DNA of 64,000 bases from Limnoperna fortunei (Eukaryota; Mollusca; Bivalvia; Mytilida; Modiolidae), in contig OX104115.1 in the NCBI GenBank assembly GCA_944474755.1, positions 59,896,648-59,960,647 of the forward strand, given 5' to 3'. The translations under genes were made by a program, and so were the position numbers. Below the pieces are notes generated by a model. It was not told the origin of the DNA. It was given only the letters and a program-made list of their open reading frames with translations, and made no database searches. Of the stretch, positions 42,301 to 58,400 are shown one piece after another; the first letter of the stretch is position 1, and the number at the start of each line of letters is the position of its first letter.

Positions 42301-45300
42301 TTAATGAAGATGTTAAGTCATCGTCATAAAAATATCTTCACCGCAAAGGTTAACATGAGGTGGGATGAACAAATGAACTAATGGACAAAAGAACAAACAG
42401 GACATAAAAATGCATCCAATTATTAGTTTCTTTTATAGTCAATGCAGTTTATGTATGAATTCCACTATTAGTTTATAGAAAAAATTGCTAACCAGGATGT
42501 GCATGTCATAGATGACATATTTTATTTAGATAAGCTAAAATCGCAATGTACTCAAATTAAACTCAAATCAACAATAAAGCATATAATGGCAGAAGATATG
42601 TCACATTTCTTGAATAATATAACATGTATAATCTAGGTTGATGCAGAACAGTCACTGGTTTTATGGCAAATATCTAATAATTTTAAAACTTGGCTGAGAA
42701 ATGAAAATTAATTCTTAATTCTGGACATGAGCTTACAACTGTGGCAAAATAATTTGAAAATTAAATATGTAAGATATCCATTAAACTGATATCCATAGTT
42801 CTATGGTGGAATGACAATATAATGCAACATCCTTATATTGTGCAATCAGATTGAAGCCCAAGTAACATATAATCTGCTTCTGACTGTCGGAATCCTATGC
42901 CACAAGCCCAAATGTTGTCTGCATTTTTAAGACAAAGTCTGTTAGCAGATCAATCACAGTAACAATTCACACACTATACAGTTGTCATGTATATATGTAA
43001 TTGTCATGTGACCTAAAAAGAGGAAATTAGATAAACAGGAAAGTTGCCTGATTGATATGCATTTATGTAAAATGTGAAGTACAATTCCACATTTACTATG
43101 AAACAGGATATTTACCATACTGTATAATCTACATCTGTCGGTTTATCTTGACCTCTATAAACAAGGTGATCTAACTGACCAAACAGGGGGAATATCACCT
43201 GCAAATTAACAAATAACATGATAAAAAAAAACATCAGTATGGGTGTCAATTTCAACAATTTATGCCCCATTGCTTTAACCTGATACAGTCAACCCTCTTT
43301 ACAATGACCATGTTAGTTTCCTGCCAGCATTGACGTTAAACTGAATTTGCTGTTATAAGGAATTTGTGATTTTGTACTTTGATTATCTCCCTTTTTTATT
43401 TGTGTCTATTGAAAATCGTTCAAGTCTGCTCAATACCCAAGCTTAATAACAATAAATAATAAAATGCTTGTTTTCTTTTTGATATTTAATTAAAATACTT
43501 TTTTCTTTTTTTTTTTAAATTGTAAATTATGATTATTAGACCGATTTTCGGTAATTATCCTATTTCTGATGCCGATTCAGTCTTAATACACTCGTAATTA
43601 AGCCAATAATTTAAAGAAATATTTGAAGATTTAAATATTAAATAGCCTTTGACACCTTTTTAATGAAGCCATATCCCTGTCATCGATTAGTTTTGTAACG
43701 GAAATGTCAGGCACGGTCAATTACGCAATAGCAACAGGTGTTCACATGTGCAATCAACTGTTAGAAAAATCAATTCTCTGGACAAAGATAATTTTTCACA
43801 GGTTAATCTGGATAATTTGTTGTTATAATGGCTTTTTATGCTTGCTTATATTGTTACCAACTTACGCAGTCGGAGTCGGAAACCAAATATGTCCTTGTAT
43901 CGAGCATAAACAACACGTGGACACGCTTGTTAGCACTGAAATCCGGTCAGATGTCGAATATTCCGTTAAATCGAATGTCATTGTAATGAGGGTTCAGTGT
44001 ATTTTAGTGAAGAGGCCAGTGAGCAAATTGAGGGAAAGCCAACCTTGATCGAGAACCTGATAAAGATAACATTTGGTTTTGACTTGATTTTACCCACAGG
44101 TCCTGTTTGTCAGAAGGTCATGTGCATTATGACCAGTCATAATTCTCGTACAAACCTTACAAGGTGCACCTTACAAGTGATTAAAAGCTGTACGCATGTG
44201 ACACTGGGACCAGGTTACTAACTTTCAACTGTAAGTTGATAAGCTAGACTTAAGTTAACAAGAAGTCATGACTTGCGGACTAATCTACATAGTCTTCTAA
44301 TCACCTGTACAGGAAGTCATGATCAGCTGACAAATAAACATAGCCTCCTAATCATCTGTACAGGAAGTCATGATCAACTGCCAATTTACATAGCCTCCTA
44401 ATCACCTGTACAGGAAGTCATGATCAACTGCCAATTTACATAGCCTAACAAGGTTCCTGTTTGCAGCATTTTTATTGGATGACACAATGAGTACAGATGA
44501 GTGCGTGTGAGCACATCTATACAGGTTCATCTGAACCAGAAATCAATCATTAATGGATTGAAGCGCAGTGAAACGTGCAAAAAAGACTAAAACTTTTTAA
44601 TCATGAGTGAAAGATCACACAAGCTTTTACCAAAAGCACATGAAAGTACCTATTTCTTCTGTAAACCATCAACTTTCACACAGCAAAATCCTGTAGACTC
44701 TCCATTGTTTAAGAGTAAATTGTCTCGGACATCCAATCAGAAAACGAGCTTTGTTATGTATCAAGGTTCTTGTTTCAGGCACAAATGAAGCAATGAGTAC
44801 AGATGAGTGCGTGTGAGCTCATCTGTATTGTGTCATCTGTACCAGAAATCGTCCAATTACGGAAGAATTAAAATGTGGTAGTTTCTACACGAATTGTTTT
44901 AGATGTTCATCAAAGTCATCAAAATCAATTATAATGGTAAGAATTGTATAACTATTTTGAATAATACAGTAGTCCCCCTTCGCCAGCGACCACCCGCCTC
45001 AACCGGCCAAAACCCTGATGCATTAACTGTTCCTAACATAAAATTACCTCTCGCGAACGACCACCCCTCAAACGCGACCAGCGACCACGTTTTCTTGACA
45101 CAACAAAGTAAATTCCCCTCACGAACGACCATTTTCACTGACCGAATGTTTATTTTGGAATTCTCGAATGGAACGTGATTTAGTTTTATTATCGTAAACC
45201 AGTTCCGTACAGTTCAACGACCGGTAAATAAAATGTCGAAATCGCGTAAAAGAAAGATGTAAAAATATTACTTTACCTGAACACCTCCTAAGGAATGTAG

Positions 45301-46443
45301 AGTACTGTGTATGGAATGTGTAATCACTGCCTTCACATCCTAAAAATAAAATAGTAATAATCAACAGTTTTACTTATGTACTATTTTGTGAGGAAATCAA
45401 TTAAAATAAAGTCACTTTTACTAAATGTGTGCAGTTTTCCTACCGCAGGTCGGGGGTTTTCTCCGGGTACTCCAGCTTCCTCCCCCAATAAAAACTGGAA
45501 GCTTTGATATAGCTGAAAAATTGCTGAAAGTGGCATTAAACACCATCAAACAAACAAACAAACTAAATGTGCGATAGATATGATCTTACACAGGTACAAG
45601 TAGATTATCGGATTTCTCCAAAGCAAGATAGTTTTATTAAATAATTTTAAGTCCAAGCCTTGACAAGGACTTAAAATTGCATAATTTAACTATTGAGATT
45701 ATATCATATCATAATCTCCTATCAATATGCACATATAGTGTCCTTCATCCCTACCTACGCTCATAAAATTCTGACAAAGGAGTTGTGCTGACAAGAATAG
45801 GACTGACACAGGGACAAAGGAGCAGTCAAAAACATTCCAGCCTCTGCAATGTGGTTGTGTGGTGTATGATTAAATTATTACATGCAGCAGTTTAAATGTT
45901 CGTTAATCGCCATACAATGTCTATAGTCTGTTCCAGGAAATATACATGGTGACATTAAAGACACATATAGATTGTCTTGTGATGGGATGTTCAAGCTAAT
46001 TTTACATGAGATACAAGCTCTATTGTGGGGACATATAGAAAGCAAATTCAAATCACTCTTCACAACTTTTGTTTTGTACAGCATACCCTTCCCAACCTCT
46101 AAACCTTATTGTTGTGTCATTTGTGATAAAAAATAGATGAATAACTACCTTCACTACTTGACCACAATATCAGAGCTAATTTTTTTCTATTTGCTCTTGT
46201 ATCTACATTACTTTTACTATTCTGTGTGTGGATGTCTGTGTAATATTTATGCAAGCAAATCAAACTAGTTTATTAATATGTTATACTCACATTAGACATT
46301 AGGGCATGTTGGACATGAACAAAGTGGTTTGGGTTTCCCTTCGGTGAGGATTCCAGACACAGCTGGGCATCACAGGCCATTGGGTTGTACATAAATACTA
46401 TAGACTGAGTTAACTTTCCATCATACAGCAGCTGAAAGGAAAT

Positions 46444-46475
<32 letters not shown>

Positions 46476-49400
46476 CACATAGTGGAATCTCCATTTCATA
46501 TGTAAAAACGTTTGATGGAATAAAAGTGAGCGTCATTTTCAACTATTCCTCTTTGATTAAAAAGTCTGCAACCTTTTGGGGATGTTTATATACGGTAGAA
46601 TAAATTGATACCATCACATCACATAAACTTGTACCTAAAAAAATCTTCTATCGTCAGTAAGCCACAACTGAGAACATCAGGTACCTACCCAATGTCCACA
46701 CTTAAATAAAGCACACATTAAAATTTTGAATAAATACAAAAAAATCTTTCAAAGACAGAAATGGCCGGATTTCGTAAAACAGGAAGTAGATGAGCAACAC
46801 ACCTTAAATCGAATCTGCATACCAAATTTCAAGACAATGTGATTAGTAGTTGCTGAGAAAACTTACGAAAATTTTTTCCCCGCCCGTCCGACATTCACCA
46901 TATAATAACCCCGATTTTCACTCGGTGAAATCTGGCCAAAAATTTGCATTATTCTTCATATTCTACTGAGCAATTTCATTTCACACAAAAAGACACTACA
47001 ACTCTAAAGTCAGACTTTTTTTACAACATTATCATGCTACAGATAATGAGGAAATTATTATTACCATACATTGTGTTTTTGTGTGATAAGTCCTGTGTTC
47101 TTGCTCTGAATGCTGACATGAACACCTTTCTTAATGACTGTAATAATGTTTTTTATTGCCAATTTATTCAAGATCAAATTGATATGGTAAATACTTTTAC
47201 ATATTTTTTTTCTGAATAAAATTCCAGATGTATAATATTTTGGGTTTACATCTTGTATTACTTACCCTTTTATTGATTTCTTCATTACTTAGTCCACTTT
47301 CATTTTCAAATCTGAACTGACTCTATATAAAAAATCACAAAGGAAAGTTACTGATTTTAGTGAAACATTTCGAAAGATCGCATATCCATAAATAACTGGT
47401 TCTGGTGGCTCTGTGTTTTGCATGTGTAGTTTTATTGTTTAGGTGTGAAATGTTTCTGCTTACCTGTGCTGTTAGTGTGCTTCCAATGTATGTCAATAAA
47501 GTGAAACATTAGGATGCCATTAACTGATAAAACGCGATCATCTTATGTTTTATTTGACTGTTCCCAGCCAGTAGTTTAAATCTAGTTTTTGTCCCTTTCT
47601 GGTTTTTTTTTCATTCTTGTTAATTTTTTGTCATTTGTTCTGTACTTAAGAAGTTAACTGAACAGTGAAGTTTGTGTTTGGTTTATCGATACTAGAAGAT
47701 ATATACTAAAAGATCTTTTAAAAAGTTATTAGTTAATCAAAACATATCTCTATTTATTAAGTACTGTTATAGAAATTCTATATTGTGTTGATCTTTTAAC
47801 TGTTACCTTGTAGCTTGGACCCAATTGAAATATTCCATGTATCTGCTGAGGAGACAGGGCTTCACCAAACAGGTATACAGTAGATATTTGTCCACAGAAC
47901 ATGTGATCTGTCTCACCTTCCACACTGGATCCGAGAAAACACTTGTCAAATGGCTGAAATAGATAATGTTAAAGAAATTTATAGAATTTTTTGACACCTA
48001 CTCAAAAAACTCCAGATATCTGCTAAATTTTCCTTGTTTGAGTTGAACCTGTACTAAAAGCACATTTAATGATGCTATAATTTCCAATTTTATTTTACAG
48101 ATGTTAAAACATTATGTTTGTACCATCTGTTGAACAGGCTCCAGTGCCATAAACATGTTCTTTAATGAGACTTTTTTATTATCAATTTCATCCAATCAAA
48201 ACTTATATTTTCCTTTGCTGACATAGTAATTGAGAAAATTCTCATGCTGAGCAAAACATTTTTACTCACAAATTTTTATGGTTCTCGGGTCAGACTTTAT
48301 AATAATGAATATTCTACAGTACTTACATCATTTGTGTTCACTAGCCAGGACATTTCTGAATGTGATTCCAACTGTCCATCCACGTACACACGCAATTCAG
48401 ACTTGGTCCACCTGTTATATACATGGACAACTGTAACCATATGCCACTGAAAAATAAATTAACTTGAACTTTCACAAATAAACAATTATTACAGCTAGCT
48501 CTCTACATGTATTAGAATCTATTTGATAATTTCCTTCAGACTTAAAAATCACATTTCATTTAACCTGTTGGTTCTCTAAATCCAATATAGCACTTCCAAC
48601 CCAAAATATTTAGAGAAATTGGCTGTAAGATTTTACTGATGATTGAAAATGACCCTCATGTACAGCAATAATATGCAATGGTTTAACTATTTACAATGGA
48701 CAAAAAAAAAATTTGGGATAACATGTCAATAGCTGACCTGTCTTCATTACTAAATGTCTCAAACTGATAAAATGTTCATCTCTGTGCAATTTTTAATACT
48801 AAATTACGCCAGACTAAATTGATGTTACTAAACAATAATATATGACATTTTAAACTCTTTGAATGTTTGGAGAATCCTACATAGATAAACATTAATGTGT
48901 ATAATGATATCGATATATATAGAAGAATAAATGACCCTAAAACCAAAACCTAGAATACACGAACAAATACATGTATCATAGAACATCATCAATGCATATA
49001 TTGAAATCCATTAAAATCAAAACAAACATTACTGATGTTATAAAAATAACTTAATTAGAAAAGTGTTGTCACAGAAAAATGTCTTGTCTGCATTAAACAT
49101 CAGTCAAACAAAGGTAGCATTATATTATCACAACTTGTATAACAAAGTTCTGATGACGTCACTGATATAATGGTCAAGGTCAGGTAACACCTTCCAGACT
49201 GTCATGTACAGCTGATAAGCAACTTATATACCAAATTTTTTTATCAAACGATGCATGGGTACTGAGGTAATGACTGAATTTAAAAACTTTGTAAAATGGC
49301 TTTTGGACCATTTACTTGAGGAAATGACATAATGACTTCAATGTAGCCACTGGACCATGGAATTTAGGTCAAGGTCAGGTCATACATACTAGACTGTCAT

Positions 49401-52400
49401 ATACTTTTCATCAGCAACCTATATACATGTATCAAATCTGGTCATTCTATCATGCAGTTTCTGAGGAAATGACCTCATCTTATAACTGTAATTTAGCCAC
49501 TGTACCATGGAATTGAGGTCAAGGTCAGTTAAAACCTACTAAACAGTCACATACTTTTCATCAGCAACCTATAAATCAAATATTGTCATTCTACCATACA
49601 CAGTTTCTGAGGAAATGACCTAATCTTATAACTTTAAGTACATACTAGACCATAAAATGGAGGACAATGTCACGAGAGAGCTACAAGACCATCATTTAGT
49701 ATTCATCAGCAAACTATATACCAAGCATTGTCATTCTACCATGCATGAACTTAACCAAAAACAATAATGAAGTCATTAATCATTACTTAAATGTCCAGGA
49801 CATGTAACAGTCGACTGACTGACTGACAAGTACTTATCATTAGCTAATACTGGACTAAAATTGATAGTCTTATAGCATAAGCTTACAAAGATATACAACA
49901 AAATGCTAACAGCTTCTGAAACTCATTTATGTCTTTGCTTAAGCGACCAACTTCAGCACTTTAATTTTTAATAAATCCACAAATCCTGATAAAAATGCTT
50001 ATGTTCATGCATTTCAATGCAAACAATGAAAAATCTAAATTCTTGATGCATATTACACATCTGAGTTCGTGCATTTCTTAAAAAGAGTAAAGAGTACGAG
50101 TAGAGAAGATTTTCTTCTTCCAGTCCTTCAAAGACAGATCACAAAGTGAGTTAAAACAACAATTCATTCCATATATGTAACTAATTCATCCATACTGATT
50201 TAACAACTAAAACCATCATTGCTGAATACATGTAAATTAGTACTAGTTTAAAGCTTCAATATATACACCAATGATACTGGTTTAAGGTACTTATTTTAAT
50301 TCACTATTTTTGAATGATTAAGATTACATGGATACTCTGATAAGCTATAAAAAACAAGTAATATTATAACACTTGTAGATAAATGTTTCAGACAGCTGAA
50401 TGAAAATGATATATTACATCTTACATGTACACTAGGCATTTAATTTCTCATTTTAAATAATGTGTAAGTGTTCATTTAGTATACAATTTTTTTTAACACT
50501 TCTACTCGACTGTTCCTAGAAAATTGTGAAAAACACAAAAATGCAAGAATCATTAGCAAACAGAGACACAATGTAACAACAACAGAAAGGAGAGATTACG
50601 ACATCACTTACTACAGACCCATTTTCCATTTACTGGATAACAGAATAAATCAATTACAGTCAGTGCAATGTGAAAAGTTACAGATCTTTTAATCAGTCAT
50701 AATCAAAGAAAAATGTTATTTAAAGAACTGTTTTAGTTAAGAAGTTTATCCTTAGACCAACAACAGGACTGGAAATCTTTTGACCATGGTTGCCAAATAT
50801 ACAGGGAGATAACTCTATAGTTTGAAAACTGACTTCCCTTATATCAAATTATTGATATTTTTTTGTGAAAATTGGGAACTATCTTAACAACGAATTGATA
50901 ATAAAAAATATCTTGGTAATTTTACAAAAAGAAATTATGTTGTAATTCATCATCAGTTCCAATTATTTTTTGGGGTTCATTAACAGTTTTGCCAGAATTA
51001 ATAATAAATTAGAATAAGTTTACAATAAACTACCATTTTACAAGGCTATGTACAATGTAACTGATAGAATTAAAGCACTCTTAAGGCCAAGTAGATTTAA
51101 CTATTAGATTCTCATCCAGCTTTCACAAAAAATTATGAGGGGGATTTTATTTTTTATTTTTACAAGATATTTATCAATTCCTGCAATAATCATTATATTA
51201 AGTACACCATCAAATTTTGTCAACAGGAAACTATGCAGCGGTGTGCATTTGTATAACAATATTGGAAATGAACATGAAAAAATCTGAATTGTTCAATTAT
51301 CCAAAAAAAAACAATCCGGGCAGCATACATTTTTAGGGGCAGGCGGGGATGAGAATCTACCAATTCATTTAAATTATCCTATTATGATATTCCTATCAAG
51401 TGATATTCTGAATAATATCTACAACTACAACAGAATGAATTATGGGTAATTTGTGCATACAACATAATATCATTGACAAGAAACAGATGGTTCTAGGTTT
51501 TTTTGTGTGGGCATGATGCATTTAATTTCCAAATTCTCAATTAGATGCACACATTACAAAAAGGGTCCTAAACAGCAGAGCAACTACAAGTAGTCTGCAA
51601 ATGATGCCTGTTAAGCTCAAATGCTGAAATACAAATGTTAGCATAAAAGTGAATCGTATAATTGCCAGAGATGTTTGTCAACATTTTCTACATCCATTAC
51701 CAAGTGAGTATCTAACCTTTGGATGCCTTTCCTGGAAAAACAAGTGACATGATGGTGATGCAGTGTTGTAATGCATTTCTTTATTAATTACAACAGACTT
51801 TAATAATGGACTTACAAAAAATGGGGTGTGTCTAATTATTTTTCCTGTTTTACGAAATTTTAATTTACTGTGTATAGATATCCTGAATTGATTTTAGGTC
51901 AGGTCAATGCAAAGAAAATAGTTCTTTCTCAGAAAATCGTCCTGAACATGTACACAACTGATCTACCATATCTTGTTGTACAAAATAAATTAATTTTTGT
52001 TCTTTTTATTTGGTTTGTCTGTTGTATAAATGCATGACAATATAAAATGCCATGTAAGTATGATAGAAAATTTAAATGCATTTTAATTTATTATTTGCAA
52101 GTAAAATTCCATTTTTTTAATCACAATAAATGCTGTTTTATAACGTGTATGGCATTACACTCACTAGCTTCACACAAAGTTCAAACTTCATTTAGTTTGT
52201 ATACATATCCAAAGTGTTGACACATAAATTATATCTTTAAAATATTTATTTCAAAATAAAAATTTAAAAATCCCTTCGGAAATTTTAAGTCAAGAAAAAG
52301 GGTAGCAGTTAAAGACCATTAATAAGTTTACAGTTTGTAATGTTATAATGAATGAGTAAATTCAAACATAAATGTATGTGTAAATTCAAAACTAAATGTA

Positions 52401-55400
52401 TAAGCAAATTCAAACATAAATTAAGTCAGTTTGCACATAGTATATCCAAAAAGCAAGTTATAAATCTGGCAAACTTCCATAACCTACAAACTATGAACTA
52501 CAAAAGAGAAAATAAATCGATCATTACAACTTACTTTTCTGGGAAGAAATTCATATTTAACACAATGTTGGAATCCTTTTCCTTTGATCTTCATAGCAGT
52601 AATAACCAAGGAATTTCCGACAAAATGAGCAGAGTATCCAACTCCTTTGTTTGTTTTGAAACTGAAATTGAAGAAAAACTAAATTTTTCTACAGCTGTTT
52701 ATGATTTTGCAGATAACAGTTTTTATTTTTTTCTTTTCCATGAGATTTAATGTGTCCCATTACATTGCATCAACAACAGAATAGTGCAAAACTGAATTTG
52801 AAAACCAAACACAAGCAACACAAACTGTTTTTTAATTCTTCAATGAAATAAATACAATAGTTGCCTGTATAATTGTTTAACTTTATCAAAGGTCAGTGTG
52901 CAATATTTTCCTCTTTCACATTTATACACATTTAGTACCACAGTACTTTTGAATATGTGAAATGGTAAACTGTGTTCAATCTATATCGTGCATCTTTGAT
53001 GTCCACTATTTATCACACCCCTTTAGTGCACCCTTATTCTGAAATCTTGATCAATATAGTGATGTTTGGAGTTTCTCAGACAGGTTCGTGTTTACAGAAG
53101 AATTTAGAGGCCATCATGGCTATGCCAAGAGTCCTAACAGGACAGCAATAAAGGAGACAGTGATGAGCTTAGGACACATCACAACTACACATCAAGCATA
53201 TCAAAGATAATGTCCAAATTCTTAATACATACAATCCATTTGCATTAGAACATTATAACTATACACTCCTGTTGAAACATACCAGTATGATTAAGTGTAT
53301 AATAGGTATTACATGCAGCATCACCACTTGACCAATATCAGCCCTCTGGTTGATATGGGTATTTCAGGACAATACAGCATGTAATACAAATTTTGACATG
53401 CATTATTTATAGATTAGTTTGTTTAAACAAGATGTATTTTCTTGTCCCTATCTGACTGAAGGGTGACAGCCCTGAGATGAGATGACGAGAAAATGCATCA
53501 AGCTTCAAAAACGTAAATAATCTGTTTGTCGTTGTTTTGTAACATTGTTACGTCATGGTGTTAACTTAGATGTTTTGATGGCAAGATGAGATGGGCCCAT
53601 CTCAAGCTAGTAGAGTGATATAGCATAATGACGCACATAAAGATACAATAAAAATACTGAAAAGTAGCAATAATCTATATTTATTAACCAGTTGAGTAAA
53701 CTACATGTACAATTTTCCTACAATATTGACAATGGTTTAGCCAGCAAACACCACTTTCGCAATTGGCAAATTGTTTTCAGATGAAGAGTATATTTTTAAA
53801 ATAATTCACCACTTAAAACTTTGAAATTACCTAAGGTAAAAATTAATCAACCAAGCCAAACAAAGTAATTATGTAATAGACATGACACCAGACATGGTTT
53901 GACAATTAAACAGTTAATTACTGTGTATACATGGCGACACACACAGGTAACAAGAGTTGCCTTTGATAACAACTCAAAAGGAACCTTATCATGGTCCCTC
54001 TTCACTTTGTTCATCTTTTAAACTTTACATTTCGAACAAATTTAAATCATATTAAATCCTTACCAGTACAAATACGGCTGTTCTCTTTCCACAGTGACCC
54101 CTGTGACAGGGTCAAGTCTCATCCAACAACTGAATGTCCAACCATTTTTTTGTAATGGCCAAGTCTTAATAGGAGGTAAAGCTATGTACTGAAATAAATC
54201 AAAATGGGATTTGAAGATTGGATAGCTAAATGAATGACTAGTAGGCATGTGCAGTAAATAGTGGATAGGTAGTGTGGTATATTATTATAAAGTTCATTGT
54301 AACAGGGCCTCGGTGGCCATGTGTTTAAGGTAGTTTGTCTTCTATTGATCACACGTTCTGTCAACGTTGCAGGTTTGAGTCTCACTACGGGTGGGGTTTG
54401 CTCGACGCCAATCTTTAATTGACAAGGATTGCCAGTTTTCCTACTGAATTTGAGGGGCTTTCTCTAGGTACTACAGCTTCGTCCCCAATAAACACTGGAT
54501 GCCATAAAATATGTGAAAAATTGCTGAAAAGTGGCATTAAACATCATTCAAACAAACATACAAGTAATAGTAGATAGAGTTTTTTCTAAAAAATGGACCT
54601 CACTTAATTATTCTGTTATGACAGGGGGGCACAAAAAACAAATTTGGCAGAAAAATCGTTAAGATTTATTTTCATTTTCAAACTTCCCCCACTAAGACCT
54701 TAGTTCTCAACCCAATGTAGAAGGACATAAGATTCACAGCCTGATCTACTAGTTACTTGTTCAACGCGGCTTATTCCAGAACAAAATTAGGATAATTTAA
54801 ACAGTAATATAGAAAGTAAGCCATTTGTGCTCACTCATTATGACATAAGTAAAAGTATGCAGATTTTGATACAAAGTTACTGTGTTTTACAACTTTTATT
54901 ACTTCATCATACATATTTTGATTTTTGCTCAATCAGAGATTCCTGTCATGATATTCATGTTAGCTGGTTTAATTTTTGTCCAGTATTACTGATGTGGAAA
55001 ATTGTACGTAGATAATGTTTGCATAAGTTAGTTACCACATATTTGTTCCTCCTACAAAGCTTATGAATTAAACTTTTACAAATTTGTAAAAATAGAATTA
55101 AAATTTTAGGTCAAATGGGATCCTCAAACAAGTATTTCTTGTTATGAAATAGCAAGAAATAGTAATGTTCCTCATATTTAACTTACTGATCCTTTCTTCC
55201 CTGGAAAACTGAAGAACTCATCTGGACCCTCTCTCTGAGGCATCATGTTTAGCACAGATAATAACTTAACTGAATGAAGTTGCTGAAATATCAAATTAAA
55301 ACCAGATTTAAACAAAATAAGCATGATTTTCACATCCTCTTGATTGTTATGACATTGTATTATAGAGATAAATTTACAGAAAGATATATTTCCTCACTAT

Positions 55401-58400
55401 CCATTTATTTTCAAAAGCACTAAATTTGTAAATAAAACATCTTTTTTCTCCTTCACGATTTCAGTAAGAGAGTAAAAATAAAAAAGAAAGCACTCACTTA
55501 AACAAGTAATAATCTATTATATTTATTTGTATTATGGCTAAATATTCAGCATGGTAACAGACAACTATGTACTCAAATTGTACTCATACCCATTTATCAT
55601 CTTTAATTTTCAGTAAACTCATCAACTTCTTCATTTCTCTGACAGTTATACTGTAGCTGGCCAATACACCTAGCATATCTATCAGCAAGTCTGTAAAACA
55701 ATATAAAACTATACTATAGACAAATTTCATCTAGTGATCACATTACTCCCACTTTAGTGTCCATTAATGTGAAAATTTTGAACATTTTTGTGGTGACTGT
55801 GACCTTGACCTTTGACAGAAATTGATCAAAAAACTTCTTACCCACCTGATGTGTAACATTATCTTAAAGTCTTATTGAAATCAGATACAAACTTCAAATG
55901 AGAATGAATGAAATTAAATGCAAACATTTTAAGTTTTAAGTCTGAAAAATTCTTTTTTGTGAAAATGTTAAATGCTTTTTGTTGACTGTGACCATGACCT
56001 TTGACAGAATTTCTCCAGCATCAATAGGCCTCTTACCCACATTATATGAAAAATTATTCAATAGTTAATTGAGATGCAAGCTGTTTGAATTATCATCCGG
56101 AAACCAAATTTGGATGGACAGACTTGGGTATCACTATATACCTCTGACTCTTGTCAAGTGAGGGAATAAAAATAAGATTTGTACAATATTTCCAAAGAAA
56201 AGAATAAAGATATGTTAATCTATAGTCCAAGGTGTCCCAGGTAGCAGAAAGGGAAAATCCTCCGTTGAGGGGTTGTCAAGTTAGGTTATAATATGGAAAA
56301 CATGGCCAGTAACCACACTGGGTAAAGTGTTTGGAAACTGCTTCTAATGTGATAAAGACCCCTTAAGTAGATTAATGAAATGGGTAGCTCATTTTAGGCT
56401 AATTGTTACCATTAAAAGACTACATTCCCAGACGCTACCCAATACACCATACTTATCCACTGGCAGAAAAAAAAAACTTCCACCTTTTTTTATTTTTGAT
56501 GTGCTGTTTGTTGACTTGTTCAAGTTCTGAATATAGCTAAAATATTGCTTACTGGACATAAAATAAACATTAAATCAATTTATCTATAACTTAACTTTCA
56601 TCTAACATTTTTTTCAATGACTGCAGTCAGATAGGAGTCTCCTTGATAAGGAATAACACTGAAAGTACACTATGCATGAGTAATCTTAGTTTTGCTGTCA
56701 TACACTCTTGTCTATTACTTTGTCATTTCAGATGATGTGTGGCAAGTAAAATTTTGCATAAAATGTTTAAATTAAATCGTGGGTTTAGTCTGAGTATAAG
56801 CAATCTAGCAGAATCCATATATGGCTATGAACAAGTATGCAGAACTGGGTAAGGGACTGAGAATTTAGCCTTTTATATTCTAAAATTTATTGTCATTCAA
56901 TCAACATTTTAATGATTTTGAGCGTGGCACACTCCAAACTTGATACCACAGTGTGATCTATTTATCTGCAACACCTACATAACAGATGAGGTATAAAAAT
57001 ATCTACTTCTACAATCATAATTGACCAATTATGTTTAACATGATAACTTTTTCAAGCATTATCTTGCATGTGCAGCCCATATGATGATATAAAAGCACCC
57101 AGATACCATATGCCAGCATTATTTGATCTTAATGATGCACAGAACAGGCCGCATGTGCTTGCCGAGCTCTCACCACGTACATGAAATTTCATAAACCTTA
57201 CTACAGAATTATAACTTATTATCTTGGATTTACAGTTCTTTCAATTCACACAGGTCATACAATGGATGTGACGGACTCTTCTTTGCTAAAATCTCAATCC
57301 CAATTTAAATGTTGTCTTTAGAAATGCAGAAATATCTGGTGGGTGTGCATAATGTTTAGTTATGAAATAAAGGAAATATTATTTTGTATACACTGTACAT
57401 TGTATATTGATTTCATATCCTGTGATTCTGTTAATATCACAGACATCTGTCAATTTATTGCTCTTTCCCTGCTGACATTCTTGATATGTCTAGCCTAATG
57501 ATATAAACAAAATTTTGATAGGTGAATTTTTATAACAAAGGAATTTCTGTCTTTGGTGTAATCTATCTCCATCTGAGAATACACTAATTATTGGACTTGT
57601 TACATAATACTCAACAAGAATATTAAACATTATGTAATTTTAAAGCATAGCAACCAAATAAGATCACAGTATACAGCACAAATGGTATTTGTCAAACTGG
57701 TGTCACTTTCAAATGGCAGATTCAACACTTGCAGGACATCACAGCTAAAACTTTATTTTAACAATGGGAGCCATTTGAACACATTTAGCACTTCTTAAAG
57801 GCATTGTGACACTAGAGATGGAAGTTAAAAAAAAATATTTTACAAGAATATTAAATATTATGGAATTATAAAAGCAAAGCAGTCAAATAAAATAGCAGTA
57901 CCCCACAAATAGCTTATGTCACACATGTTTCTTTCAGATGGCATTTAACACTTGAAGGACATTAAATGTTCATATATGTAGCTTTAAAATTCATTTTAAG
58001 AACACATGCAATTAAGAATCCATTTCAAAGGCTTAGAAAAAAAAAGTGAAAAAAAAAGATAAAATTGTATACTAATACAAAACATTACACAATTCTGAAA
58101 GGAAATCAGCAAAATAAGATGGCAGACAACAGCACAAATGGTACATGTCAAACTGATGTCATGTTCAAATGGTAGATTAAACACTTGCAGGACATGAAAT
58201 GTTTTTGAGCTTAAAAATCCATTTGTAGAACAGGTGCCATTTATAACACATTTCAAAAGCTGAGTGACATTAGTGTAGAACTAAAAGAAGATACTGCATA
58301 AGATATATTGCAGAATTCTAAAAGTGTGGCAGTTAAATAAGTTTATACAAAAAAACAGATATATCAAGACATGAAATGATCACAGCTTACAAATTCAACA

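Noticed and set aside
43704..44221. Two overlapping plus-strand open frames as a possible transposase
   Set aside because: No DDE or DNA-binding motif; they run through the right end of the TIR element.
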